DNA of 64,000 nucleotides from Gamarada debralockiae. Taxonomy: Eukaryota; Ascomycota; Leotiomycetes; Helotiales; Hyphodiscaceae. Shown here one piece after another: positions 12,508 through 24,082 of this stretch (positions are counted from its first letter, which is position 1; every line of letters starts with the position of its first letter). The stretch is from assembly GCA_002803225.1 (NCBI GenBank), contig NXFV01001565.1, forward strand, positions 124,001 through 188,000, written 5' to 3'. Both the position numbers and the translations under genes were made by a program. Below the pieces are notes generated by a model that had not been told where the DNA came from, searched no databases, and worked only from the letters and a program-made list of their open reading frames with translations.

Positions 12508-13265
12508 TGGGAAGGGATGAGAGAAGAACTGTGCGTAGCTTTATTAGCATAGGAAGGAGAGAAAGGAACGGGGGTAGTTTATTGGCATTGTACATTTGGA
12601 AAGCATTGCATGGACGGTGTTTATGAGCATTTAAGGCGTACCCTAAGTACATACACGAAGCATGAGTTAGGCAGCAGTGAATTATATATCAACGAAGAGC
12701 TATTCTTATGAGTTACTTGTACAATTGCAGTGGCGTGTTGTGCTTCTGCATAATCCGGATGTATGTACTTGTACAGAAGGATGATTGCTTTGCATCTTCC
12801 ACAGTTCCTCTAACTCGAATTTGAGCGATGATACAGCCAAAAACACCAAGCATCAAGTTGTCCATAGATGAGCCGCGAGACTCCCAACTCGATGCATCTT
12901 CGATCCTCCAGCGCCAAGCAATGCTCCCCACCCAAAGACGAATCATAATACAGCCATATGCTCAATGACCCTCCCAATGCAGCATTTGAACGCCAAAAAT
13001 GTAAGCCTTCCGCCCTTGAATGCAATTAACCTTCCACTCCACGCTTAGGCAATGATGTAAACAACGACTCAACAACAAAATAACCCTCCCATAAACATAA
13101 AAACATAGTAGCACATCCACAATTTGGATGTGCACAATTAAGAAGCTGCCAAGCCATTCAGCTTGCTCCTTATTATTCATTCCATCACACTAGGCTTAAA
13201 AAGAGACCATCATATTCTCGCTTCAGGTTCGTCTAGTCCGAATATACAGAGAACCTTTGCTCCTC
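12508..13265. other. Convergent 3' region VPS20 / DUF2293
   Basis: Both neighbouring genes end towards this 0.76-kb stretch, so it holds two 3' untranslated regions and terminators. No coding frame or structured RNA was recognised. Confidence 0.5.
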
Positions 13266-16200
13266 CTATTCTAGCACAATAACGGGTCTTCGTACCGTCC
13301 TGATATATGTCGGGCTATCTCCTTCTGGTGGAGGACCGTCTCGAATGGGCGGAGGTCTATCAATAATGTGATAACGTTCCGGTGCGGGTTGGCCGTTAGC
13401 GTAGAAAACCGGGGCTCGTTCTTCCTGGATATGCCTGCACAAAAGCATCCATAAGTCAGCAAGTTCTTTGGTACGCCAAAACAAAATATGCGCTTACATC
13501 GGTCTCTCTACATATCGAACTGGAGACCTAGCTTCAGCAGAGCGAAGTGTTGTGAATGACCCAGCTGGCAGATCCTCATATCGTTGCAGAATGTTGGTTT
13601 GAGCAATAGAATTCTGATGAGATATTTCAGACGCAACAGTGAAACTATCTCTTGCTCGAGGCAAGGGAGGGTCTAACCGAGATTGAGAGAAATTGTGAGG
13701 GAACGCCTGGTACCCGACAGGCTCAGGACCCATCTCATTAGGACGAGAAACTCTGCTAACAGGAAAAGCTGGCGATGAAGGTCTTGGAATGGGATCCCTG
13801 GAGCTGAACTCTGGCTGCGCCTGACGAGCTCGATCATACTCAATCACTCTCATATCTCCATTGACTGGTCGACGAGTATAAGTGCTATCACCGCGGTTCT
13901 CAAGATAAGGTTGTACGGAGTCCATCTGCCTCATAATGGGAGGGCCGTCCCGCTGAATAGTACCATGGCCAATCTCAAATCTTCTACGACGATCAGGAAG
14001 TGATGTAAAATAACCAGACTCTGGCGGCGCATCGTAAATGGGGATCCGTTCTCCAACAACAGGGCCTGTCAACGATGGTTGTACATCCCTGAACAAACCT
14101 TGACTAGACTGAGATGGTAACCTCTCACGACGAACAAGGAAATCCCTCGGCTGAACAGATGACGCGGGAAGTAAATGAGAATCAGCACGGGGAGCTGCAG
14201 AATAGAGATCTTGATCACGAGATGGAACAGATCTGACATGACTGGCATCATCTTCGTAGACAACGCGACGACGCTTGAGCTGCGGACTATCATCATTGAT
14301 GACAATAACCTGGCGCGGTGCTGGTGACTGCCTGTGGCGTTCAACAACACGTCGTGGGTATGGCTCTTGCTGGCCGCCGTAGACCTCATGCCGCCCATCC
14401 GGGCGAGGTAAATCATATACGGCATCGCTTGAAGCCGGTTCAATGGAAGGTACAAGCATGTCCTGTAAACCATTGCTTGCTGGAGAGGCTCTCACCACTA
14501 GTGGCGCTTGTTCTCTTGTTGCATATGACGGTGTTCCAAGGCGCGGGATATTCTGGTGGTGAGTTGGGCGCTCTACTAGGGGTCTCACTATTACCTCGTC
14601 TCTGTGATAATTGGTTGCTGGAGGTTGCCGTCGCTGGTCGTAATAAGGGTCCTACGGTAATTAGTCCTGCCAGTACAGATACCACTGATTAAATTAAGAG
14701 AAATTATCCAAACTTACTGGTCGTACGACGTTGTGAGAGTCGTCGTAGTAGCGTGCGTGGTCCTGGACAGCGCCGTACGGTGCATTCGAAAGCGGAGGCT
14801 TCGATATGGCCTGAACAATAGCATTAGGGTATGGCGATGGTACACCAGATCGAGGAAGTCTGATTGCGGCCCCTTCCACAGGCGTATCAGCGTGACCAGC
14901 TTCAGGAATCCTAGGGTTGTCTTGCTGTCTCGTCAGAGCCTCATCCCAAGCTGCCTGATAACGCTTGAAGCCGCGTTGAGCTTTCTTGTCCCTCGGAGCT
15001 TTGGCATTAGCCTTGACTCCGGGAGGAGCTGTGGGAGCTTGTGATGCCAAGGCTTGCCTCTGTGGTTGCGCTGACCGACTCTCGTTGCGTGAGTGTGGAT
15101 GAGAAATACTGGCAGAGCTTCCCGAGGTGACCTCGCCCTCCTCTTCAGAACTGTCCTCTTCGACGGAGCTGTCATCTGAGTCTTCAGAGTCTGTAATCAC
15201 GACGACTTCACGAAGAATCTCTTCCATCTGGTCTCGGCCAGTCTCTTCATCTCCACGCCATTTAACGAGGACATCCAAGCAAATTGGTTCTACAATCTTT
15301 CGTGCATTCATCCACGTCGTCTCTCTTAGAAGAAGATCATATCTTGTATGAGTGTGACGTATATGAGCAAGGACAGCAAGCTGAACTCGACGAGACAATG
15401 GAATGGTAGGCTGGAGTCCTACCGTTGGCTCTCCATGGAAAAGCGCACCCTGTTTTGTCAGTAACGAACATCCTTACCGGTCCATGCCACTTACCTTCTT
15501 GAAAGCATGATCAATAACCATCTGACGATCGGTGTTGGGTATTCGGGGGAATAGATCCCGGATTGCGCCATCGGCCTGCTTGTTTATTTCCTCCTGAGAA
15601 TCCGGGATAGGTTCAATGTCATTGGGGTCATATACCCTGTTAGACACGGCTGTCTCTCCAACAATCTCACGAGCTTCATCAACGATAACTTCCCGAAAAT
15701 GGTATCCGATGCGAAATACGTGTTCCTTGACTTTTAAATTTTCTTCTCTTGAGCCCTAGAATCGTCGAGTTAGCCAAGCCCGTTATGGTTGATCGTGTTT
15801 CCTTACTGAGACAATGAATATCATAGCATCGCGTGCCCGCGAAAGCTCTTTGCAAGCGTTCGTTAATGTGGGATCGCCGATGGGAACGAACTTGAAGCCT
15901 GGGGGCGGTCTCGGGTCATTCGTGACCTGTCGCTAAAGTCAGTAAACACAAGCAAGGTGTTCCAACTAACGTACTTGGAACTCGAGTTTCTTGTCTTTCT
16001 TCTCGGTATTCTCGGCGAATTCGAAGTAGGAATGGTACTTCGATTTCACTTTCGGCTTCTCTAATTTCCCTCTCCCAGCCAGATCCGCAGGCGCAGGTAT
16101 CGACCACATGTCTGCTGTAATCAATCTCCTCTCTCTCTTTCGACGCTCCATCTTAGCAGCTCGACGCTCCTCTATTGCAGCGCGACGCTCTTCTTTTGAA

Positions 16201-16292
16201 GCTTGGTCGGTAGCATGTCTCGCAGCCTGTTTCTTTGAAGGTTTTGGAGCTTTTGGCCCAGTGCCCGCAACCTTCTTCTTCTTCCCCTTCAT
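13266..16292 (-). CDS. DUF2293-domain protein with long disordered tail
   Basis: Six exons (16292-15975, 15926-15807, 15755-15495, 15449-14718, 14651-13498, 13434-13266) give 917 aa. The N-terminus is very basic (MKGKKKKVAG, then Arg/Lys/Glu-rich helices) and suits nuclear targeting. The conserved core follows: VTNDPRPPPGFKFVPIGDP, a helical segment, DLFPRIPNTDRQMVIDHAF and RVQLAVLAHIRHTHTRYD. I recognise this as the fungal DUF2293 core, a family without assigned function. The second half is low complexity: an acidic serine block (ITDSEDSDDSSVEEDSSEEE) and then hundreds of Pro/Arg/Ser-rich residues. This architecture fits a nuclear scaffold or DNA/RNA-associated protein, but that is inference. 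Boundaries of exons 5 and 6 rest on consensus only. Confidence 0.85.
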
Positions 16293-16944
16293 GATGACTT
16301 TGATGAATCAAATACCTACCATGAGCGAATTACCTGCGTCGTTAGTGCATGCGAAAGATTTGAAAAAGACAGTAATAAAACCTCTGCAATTTACACCGGC
16401 AGGCTCTGCGCGATGGATGATTGAGAGTTGGGTCTTTGATGGGCGTCGCGAAAATGAAGGTCCAAAGGGACGTCGGGCGCCTCGAGAATCGAGTTTGATT
16501 CGGTTGCGCTACCAAGTCAGACTAGCCTGATTTGGGACGTCATGGGATGAGACTCTTTGAGCGGGAGATTCTTGGGCCAAATTGTATTTTAGTGAGCTAA
16601 ACTTTGCTTTGGTTCAATAGAAACAGTGTAATTAAAGTATATGGCGAGTAAACTGGAAATTGTCTCCACCTACGGTATTCACTCTACCACTCTGTCTTCT
16701 TTTAAACAGTGCAGCATCCGACAACTTTGGAGGGATTTAGAGAAACTCGTTGAAGTTGATATACACTCAGCTGGAGGTTGCTTTTCCTGTGAAAGCATTG
16801 CTGAATTGAATTTTAGTGGTATCATTTCAAGGCCATCCTTCGTGATTCTAAATACAGACATGCCGTCCTAAGGCCTTCAAAAGGAAGTATGTACGAGAAC
16901 TCCATTCCCCGATTTCCAATGCCCAAATACGCACTTCATGGTTC
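16293..16944. other. Intergenic upstream of DUF2293 gene
   Basis: It holds the promoter of the DUF2293 gene and the 3' end of the carrier gene. No supportable gene was seen. Confidence 0.5.
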
Positions 16945-18125
16945 TCAGTAATCTTCTAAAGCATTGATCTGCTTCTTGATAAATTCAAAAGCAGAAAAGA
17001 AGATCGAGTTCACAACGCATGAACGCCCCATGGAAACCCCCAAACCCCGGTACATTCGCCGATTGAAGAATTGGATCTTCGGTGCTTTCTTGACCTTTTC
17101 TCCTTTGCAAATTGTAAGGCAATTCCGTTGGTAAATGCTCTTTGCCGAATCGATAGGGTATATCAGAGCCCAGCTTACAACTCCACACAATCCGCCTGCC
17201 ACTACAACGGCGAAGGGATTCGTAGGTGATTTGTCGCGACGATAGGTTGTCAGTAGTTGTTTACTACTCTCGTATGTCATAAAGTAAATGGCGGTTCCCA
17301 GCGTGTCCCTTACTATTATATATAAGTATAGATCCATAGATATTCTGTTGTTACTTACGTAGATGGAGGTTGAATCCAGAGTACAACCCGGAAATTCCAC
17401 GATGCTTCACGATATTCTTTGCAGTTTTGAATGTGCCTTTGTTTTGGTAGCTAGCAGCAACAGCTCGTCCGGTCGGATCAGAAACACTCGTATTCCGCTC
17501 GGCCATAAGAACCGATACCTGGGCGCTCAATTTTGTCAATTCGAAAGGGCCTTGTTCATGGTTAGCAGGGTCAATAACATCCAAGGTCTTACATACATGA
17601 GACCAATGTAATGAAAGATCCAGCAGTTGCCCCAGCAGCTCCAAAACATGCAACTGTGGAGAACGTGGGGTATGTTCCAGGTATATTGACGTGAACAAGG
17701 GGATCGATTCCAGTGTGTCGTTTGAACCAATCGGCATATGTGTATTTTGATTTTTGGTAAACTGAAAAAGATATTGTCCTAACTAGAGTGACGCTCAACA
17801 TGGGTGCAAACACCCCCCGAAAGAAACCTCGATATCCTTCCGTTCGATAGGTATGCCGAACGCAATCCGTGAAGTTGTTGTATTTGTAGGTTTGCATTCG
17901 TGTCTTTACGGAATCCAATGGAAACTAGAACAAGTCAGTCCTCTGATATCTAGTATACTGAGGGGATCTTACAGCAGCAAAGGTGGACAGGACACTGCTG
18001 AGAGATGCAGCTACCTCAGTCCGGTATCGTTTGATCCATCTCTTCTGCGGGCCCACCCTTCCTGGAGGATTGCTCGGAAATTGGCCTTGCTGATTTCCAT
18101 CGTTCTGAGCAGGCTTAACAGGCAT
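16945..18125 (-). CDS. Mitochondrial carrier family protein (SLC25)
   Basis: Four exons (18125-17973, 17924-17597, 17550-17359, 17312-16945) give 346 aa, slightly longer than the usual 300 because of a hydrophilic N-terminal extension. Three carrier repeats are visible. Repeat 1 begins FPLDSVKTRMQTYKYN, repeat 2 SCPFELTKLSAQVSVLM and repeat 3 IYPIDSAKSIYQRN; each carries the Px[D/E]xx[K/R] type signature after an odd-numbered helix. The protein should sit in the inner mitochondrial membrane. The second repeat has E for D and the third has S before the basic residue, variations seen in the family. Substrate cannot be assigned from what I see; the set includes amino-acid, acyl-carnitine and metal carriers. 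The junctions all restore signature residues, which supports the model. Confidence 0.88.
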
Positions 18126-19256
18126 AATGGCAAGCAACCGGATCGCGGCAGGCGTAGTAGACCAGGTCCCTCAAGACCAGAGTCTCAACGCGGTCGCGAT
18201 AAGAAAAGAAAGTCCATGAAGCCTTCTGTCGATTGTAAATCGGACGGAAGACTTCGACTGCACAATTTATAGCAGCGAGGAGAGGTCTGTTTGCTGAAGA
18301 GATATGTAGAATGAACTATTGCGGGGTTGTTAGGAAGGTACGAAGATACTGGTACAGTTGACGGCCTTGGGCATGGATCTTCACCTTGAGATCAGCCCCG
18401 CTATCACATGCTTCAGCCAATCACGTTTAAGGACTGGAACTTAAGTTGACGTCACTCGGCTGCCAAGAGCTGTTGGACCCTTTTCGCTTCACTCCCCTTT
18501 CGAGTTTTAAGGAACTCCCACATTTTCCTTCTTGGCTATCGCGGGCTTGGTTCTTGTATACTGTGATACTGTTGCCTTACGAGTAGACGATGAGCTGGAA
18601 ATTTCAAACATCTTTGACGGTTACTACCAGAAATCGATTACTCTACGAAGTATCATTCGTGTTTTGAGAACCAGAGAAATTTGGTTGGATCTGCCATGTC
18701 CATGACTCGTTGACGACACACCTCTCAAAATAAACCACGCACTCAATACATAACGCACTTGTCTATCAACGTCCATTGCATTTGATATACCCCTGCAATA
18801 TACAGGTACCTATCATGTACTCGCCAATACAACTGGTACCCTTTGCCGTCTTCCATACCAACACTTTGGGTACATGCTAATAAATCATGACCACCCAATC
18901 TGGGTCATCACAGTGATGCTCCAACTCTTTGATTTCCCACATCGCAATCTTCCAACAGCTAGAACCCTCGGTGACTGTAACCATTTGGTGCAGTCATTCC
19001 CCAACAAAAGAGCTTGCCGATATTGCCGCAATATCATAACTGTAAGAGGTGGAACCAGGAAATATTCAATGAAGTTGTCAATCAATAATGACTGAAAGGT
19101 TTCTTCGTCCGGAGATGTCACAGGTCAAGATCACCAACATGGAGATTCATATCAGAACTATGATCCAGCGTGATCGCTGTGAATGGAGCGTCAGATTCCA
19201 AGCTTGGATGCTCACGGTCGATACTCGACATGGTATCCCAAGCAGAGCAGACTTAT
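18126..19256. other. Intergenic, carrier promoter and LYR gene 3' region
   Basis: A 1.1-kb stretch without a supportable gene. Open frames are short and overlap on both strands. Confidence 0.5.
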
Positions 19257-19764
19257 TCATCTCAAGCACAACCCCATGCTATCATTGAGCATCGCCAGTG
19301 TCATATCGTAATGAATCATGGCAGTCTTCTCGAAGTGTTTCTGAGTGGGGGTTTTAATCCATTTCCTATATATAGTGTTAGCCCAGGATTCAATGCGTGT
19401 GACTTGGAAGTATTTACGATGGTGGCTTCCGTCGAAAATATGCTGTGTGGATCAAGTTCTTAACGAGTCTATGCTCGAGTCCTGTCTCTCGTGCGGCGAT
19501 CTTGAGAAACTCAACCGTCCTGTCTATTCTCTCTTGATTGAAAGTTGAAGGATGTTCTTTGCGGAACGCGTCTCTTAGTTGATCTCTTGCTGTGAACCTG
19601 CTAGGCATCGAATATTGCACAGCATGGAGGATACCTCGGTATAGATGTCTATATGCGTGTATAACATCTTGGGGACTTGGCTTTACTGCTGACATTGCGG
19701 TTGAAAGGATACGGGGTGGAAAGGAGAGAAAAGCAAAATTGATACGAAATCGGCTTGAAGGCAC
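19257..19764 (-). CDS. LYR-motif mitochondrial protein (DUF1763-like)
   Basis: Two exons: 19764-19418 (or from the second ATG at 19695) and 19365-19257, giving 151 or 128 aa. The core reads SPQDVIHAYRHLYRGILHA, with the L-Y-R motif of the Complex1_LYR superfamily, then a basic helix RDQLRDAFRKE and a final helix. LYR proteins act in mitochondria, usually binding acyl-ACP and helping assemble respiratory complexes, Fe-S proteins or the mitoribosome. The exact role here is not known to me. The first 23 residues, rich in R, F, S and P, look like a presequence, so the upstream start is reasonable. The second exon (KWIKTPTQKHFEKTAMIHYD) is only seen after splicing a 52-nt intron whose end is CTAACACTATATATAG. 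Without it the protein would end soon after FRRKPP. Confidence 0.78.
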
Positions 19765-19928
19765 GTGCGCCTTCCCGAATGCTGCTACAGTAGAAAACTA
19801 GGTAAGTTTTAGCGTGCCGCGCAGTGACGATCCATGACCTTGCCTCCCGATTCTGGAAACAGAGCGCTCCAAAAACAACTTCACACGACCGATACGAATC
19901 CCGTACAAATGAGGTTTATGTTCACCAA

Positions 19929-22150
19929 ATGAGCTATCTCGTATCAGATTTCCTTATAAACCCGGTTTTACGACAAGCTCGACGATTCTCTCGTTCCAAT
20001 ACAGCTGGGGAGCAAGTGGTGGACCCAATCACCAACCAACGAATAGTCCATCCTCAGAGGAGCAATGGAGTGGCTATTGATGATATAGCTGATGCGGTGG
20101 AGGATGCAGATGGATCGGAAACCGTACAAGATCTGCCACAAGAAACAATATCTGGAATACCCCTAAGTTCGTCGCCCATTGAAGGAGATGGAGGACTCGA
20201 AGATGAGTTGCGTGCTCTTGAAGTTACAAGTCGACCAAGTGCACCAGCGGCTTTTGGCCATCAAAACGCAGTGCCAGCACGACTGGCTTCTCTGAGATCA
20301 GATTCTGGTCGTATGGACGAGGATGTGTCGGACAATCCATCATTTGGAATGCCTGGCCACTTTCGAACCAACTCTGTAAACAGTGCGGCTTCGTTCAGTA
20401 ATTCAACCCATAATGTCCTCAGTGCTAGGATGAGCCCAGCCGAGGGCCCTTCGCGTTCACGGAGTTCAACACAAGATCAATCTGGGTCTTCGAATCGTCC
20501 GAGGAGTGGTTCTCTACCTGCTGATGATGGCATGGGTCCTCTGCGACAACAGATCAGAATGATCCAAGCTTTGGAGGTTCCCGCAGAACAAAAGGCGCGA
20601 ATGATGCATCGGCTTCTCACGCAAGGATACAATCATGCTCAAGAGATATATCATTCCAAGCACCAACCACGGCCTACTTCTCCCTCAAGTATGATCAGCC
20701 AGGAGAGACTTGCAACACCAGGATCCCTGAGCTCGTTCATATGGCAAATCAATGGTTCTGGAGATGGTGAGAATCCAAGCCAACAGCACATATTCCGTTT
20801 ATCGCCAGATGACCTGAAACGAACATATGCTCCTCTGGACCCCCCTGAATTAGACGAAGATGGCATCGCTATCACTCGTCCCAAGGAGGAGAAGGAAGAG
20901 GTCCAAGTACTTGGATGCCAGCACTACAAGAGGAACGTCAAGTTGCAATGCTCGACGTGTGATCGATGGCACACCTGTCGATTGTGCCATGATGAGGTTG
21001 AAGATCACGTTTTGATCCGAAAGGATACAAAGAACATGCTGTGCATGCTATGCGGATCTGCGCAACGGGCCGGTGAATTCTGTGTTGAATGTGGCGAGAG
21101 GACGGCATGGTATTACTGCGGGGTCTGCAAGCTGTGGGACAACGACCCAAACAAAAGCATTTACCACTGTAATGATTGTGGTATTTGTAGGAAGGGTCGT
21201 GGTCTCGGGAAGGACTTCTTCCATTGCAAGGTTAGTTTCATTATCCCGAACGAGATCGTGGCTAACTATGGTAACAGACCTGTGGTACCTGCATGTCCAT
21301 GTCAGTTGAACATTCCCACAAATGCATCGAGCGAGTTTCCGACTGCGATTGCCCGATCTGCGGAGAGTATATGTTTACATCTCCCCGTCCGGTCGTCTTC
21401 ATGCTCTGTGGCCACAGCATTCATCAAACCTGTTACTACGAGCACATGAAGTCCTCGTACAAGTGTCCTATTTGCAGCAAAAGCACTGTCAATATGGAGA
21501 CGCAGTTCCAGAATTTGACTCGAGCCATCGAGACTCAGCCGATGCCTCCTCAGTTCCAAGATACGAAGGCCATGGTTTCATGCAACGATTGCTACGCTAA
21601 GAGTGCTGTCATGTACCATTGGCTAGGACTGAAGTGCGCTATTTGCGACTCCTACAATACGGTTCAGTTGTCAATATTGGGTGATCCTGCTGTTGAGGTA
21701 CCGGTCATCGAAAGCCGGGAAACTGAGAATACAATTGGTCCAGAGCAGGCAATTGGAGAGGCCTCTTCATCATTATATAATGCGCCTGGAACTGGATCAG
21801 TGCGACACAGAAGGCACTCTTCTCATGCGCCTATGTCGTCGAGCCTTTCTCCTCGATATTTCCCTTACCCAATGCCTCAACGCATTGGACGCTCCATGTC
21901 TCCCACTCGAGGATCTGGTTTCTTTGAGGATGCTGTTGTCGTCGACACTGGTGAGACGGAAGAATCAGCCGGCGACGACGATGATCTTGACTTTTGGGGC
22001 CGAGACGAGCCTCGAAGCGTAACGTCGGTGGAAATGGTTGACGTAGACATGGAAGAGGATGAAACTGATGATGATTCAGGCTCTGCGATGGAAGAATGTG
22101 ATGACGAAGGCGATGAAGGCGACGAATTTGAGCTGTTTGGGCACCGCTGA
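19929..22150 (+). CDS. CHY and RING zinc-finger E3 ubiquitin ligase (RCHY1/Pirh2-like)
   Basis: Two exons (19929-21230, 21278-22150) give 724 aa. Residues 1 to about 310 are Ser/Pro-rich and probably disordered. Next is the CHY zinc finger (VLGCQHYKRNVKLQCSTC, CRLCHDEVEDH), the CTCHY finger (WYYCGVCKLWDNDPNKSIYH, CNDCGICRKG) and a RING finger (CPICGEYMFTSP, CGHSIHQTCY, CPICSK), then a rubredoxin-like zinc ribbon (SCNDCYAKSAV, CAICDSYNT). This order is that of RCHY1/Pirh2 E3 ligases, and all metal ligands appear present. Fungal members are longer than the human protein because of the N-terminal extension. The C-terminus is strongly acidic. I chose ATG 19929 (MSYLVSDFLINPVLRQARRF) since no ATG precedes it in frame. 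A 47-nt intron splits the zinc-binding region exactly between HCK and TCGTC. Confidence 0.92.
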
Positions 22151-22794
22151 TTTTACATTGGTTTGGGAAGAGGCGCTCGCATGATATTTGGCGTTTGGGC
22201 TGCATACCATATTACGACGGTGGATACATGGATTGTATGTGTATTGGGGAGTTTTTGGATGAACGGGGCTTGGCTGGTTGATGTCTATAGTTGAGCGAAT
22301 AGGAACATGAAATGCGATAACTGCAATGAATCACTCAAATCTTTCTGATGATTGAAGATGTCGAAGCCCAATTTTCACTTGCGTTCATTCCGACTGACCT
22401 TCCTCGGACAATTTAAACGTGCTTCTAAATTACACAGGAGCCCTGACCACTTACTCTGATTGTAATTCAAGTCAAGGATATTAAGGATAGCCTCCAGCTA
22501 TCAGCGCATCCGTTTTAACCACTGAGCTGTTACGAACGGATATGATAATCAATACAGCATCTTCATCGTAATCTTTCCGGTCCAGCGGCTCTGCTCATTC
22601 GCATGACCTTTGACTCCCAGACTGGAGCCAAAGCCCGATGCACACTCGATGTTCCAATCATGATATTCGTGGGTATCTGAACTCCTTTGTACTGCCCCTT
22701 TCCCTCAAACCATGCTATTAAGCAACCCTTAACGCCAACTTCCTTATACAAATTCAGTATGTTTTCCCAGTATCTCCTATTCCCATGAAAGCCT
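22151..22794. other. Convergent 3' region CHY-RING gene / MZT1
   Basis: About 640 bp of 3' untranslated DNA between two convergent genes. Near 22.50-22.53 kb a minus-strand stretch resembles a tRNA D-arm but has no matching T-arm. Confidence 0.45.
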
Positions 22795-23165
22795 TCATCC
22801 CTCCCGCTCCTCGATCTCCCGTCTTGTCTCCTCGGCATCTTTCCTCAACTCTCTAACCACCGACTGTACACCACATCATATCAGCGTCCGCCTACCCAAA
22901 TTCAAGAGCAGGTAACCCTACCGCAAGCGCCTCCGGATTAACACCATTCTCAATCAGCGATACGCAAATAGACAGCGTCTGTCGGTCGAGATCTGCGTTC
23001 TAAATCCACCCTGTCAGACTTGACCATTCCTACCATTCCTACAAATTGGGGGAGGATGGGGGGACAAACGAGAAGCGTAGAGATTTCATGGAATAGATCG
23101 ATGACTTGCCGTGCTTGCGCGGCGTTTGTGGCTTTGTCTTGCTTGGCATCGGCTTCTGTAGGCAT
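22795..23165 (-). CDS. mzt1: Mitotic-spindle organizing protein 1 (MOZART1/Mzt1)
   Basis: A very small gene in three exons (23165-23070, 22999-22922, 22863-22795) giving 80 aa, the typical size. The product reads [15 protein letters not shown], then [20 protein letters not shown] and [16 protein letters not shown]. This is the signature of MOZART1, the small subunit that binds the N-termini of gamma-tubulin complex proteins and lets the gamma-tubulin complex load and become active at spindle pole bodies. Every exon junction falls inside a strongly conserved stretch, which fixes the introns (70 and 58 nt). Single-frame ORF calling would miss it. Upstream in-frame codons reach further but lack family similarity, so I start at MPTEADAKQ. 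It is divergent from the GFA-domain gene 260 bp away. Confidence 0.93.
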
Positions 23166-23425
23166 GTCGGAGTGCTTTGCAAATTCGTTCTGTAGAGGGA
23201 GGTTGGGGGGAGGGATTTGAGGTGAGAAGAGGGAGGTTTGACGCGATGGAGACAGAGGCGCGTTTGCCGAATGCGGAGACGACAACACCATGCCCCGCAT
23301 CACGCCCTTTGCAAGATTCCTATGGTGTTCAATTTAAACTAAAAGCTTTAAACTCTGAAGTTTTCCTCGGTCTCTAATTTCTAAAGATCCATACGACACT
23401 AAATACTTCAAAAAGAAGCTCAAAC

Positions 23426-23899
23426 ATGACAGCCAACACCCAACCCGCCCTAACGGGAGGCTGCCGATGCCGCGCCATAACTTACACATCCAGCACCCTC
23501 CCCGACGAACTCACAAACTGCCACTGCCTAACCTGCCGCAAGATCTCCGGCGCAGTTTACATTACATTTGCCCGTTTCCCCACTGCCTCCCTCACTGTCA
23601 CCTCGAAGCCCAACTCCCTCAAAACGACAAAGTATTCTGATATGGCAACGAGGACTCATTGTAGGGAGTGCGGTAGTCCGATCAGCATGCAGTATAAGTT
23701 CCAGCCGGAATTGATTAGTATTCCAGCGGCGAGTATTGATGAGGAGAGTGTGAGGGGTGGGGTATTAGTGAAACCGTGTGAGCATATCTTTCTGGGTGAG
23801 AAGGCGGGGTGGTTTGTGGTTCCTGATGATGGAGTGGCTAGGTATGTGGGTTTTCCAGAGGAGTTTGAGAGCAAGATTGAACGCTGGAGGAAGGGTTGA
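23426..23899 (+). CDS. GFA/CENP-V-fold domain protein
   Basis: A single-exon gene of 157 aa. It carries the zinc-ligand pattern of the glutathione-dependent formaldehyde-activating (GFA)/CENP-V/Mss4-like fold: GGCRCRA (C13, C15), NCHCLTCRK (C32, C34, C37) and HCRECGSP (C79, C82). Length and spacing are normal for the stand-alone family. Members are thought to bind small thiol adducts in some cases, but the founding activity has been disputed, and most fungal paralogues have no known substrate. It probably acts in the cytosol, since no signal peptide is visible. It shares the short upstream region with MZT1 and converges on SPC25. Confidence 0.9.
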   Translation: MTANTQPALTGGCRCRAITYTSSTLPDELTNCHCLTCRKISGAVYITFARFPTASLTVTSKPNSLKTTKYSDMATRTHCRECGSPISMQYKFQPELISIPAASIDEESVRGGVLVKPCEHIFLGEKAGWFVVPDDGVARYVGFPEEFESKIERWRKG

Positions 23900-24082
23900 G
23901 GCTTTGCGAGGAGGAAAGAAGAATTCATATGGCAACCAAAAACATGCAAGAACGTTGGAATGAAGTTTCGTAATTCCGCTAAACTTCCTAGTCCCCGTTA
24001 TACAAACATAAAAGAGCTGCCCATAACCCTTTATATACACCAAAGGAACTTCCCTAGCCCTCGAGCTCCTACCTTATCCAAC

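Noticed and set aside
22500..22560. Minus-strand stretch like a tRNA D-arm (AGCTCAGTGGTTA)
   Set aside because: I could not build acceptor, anticodon and T-arm stems around it, and no T-loop consensus follows at the right distance. At best it is a worn tRNA-derived fragment.
22563..22838. 91-codon minus-strand frame
   Set aside because: It overlaps the last exon of MZT1 in another frame and continues in the 3' region without any family feature.
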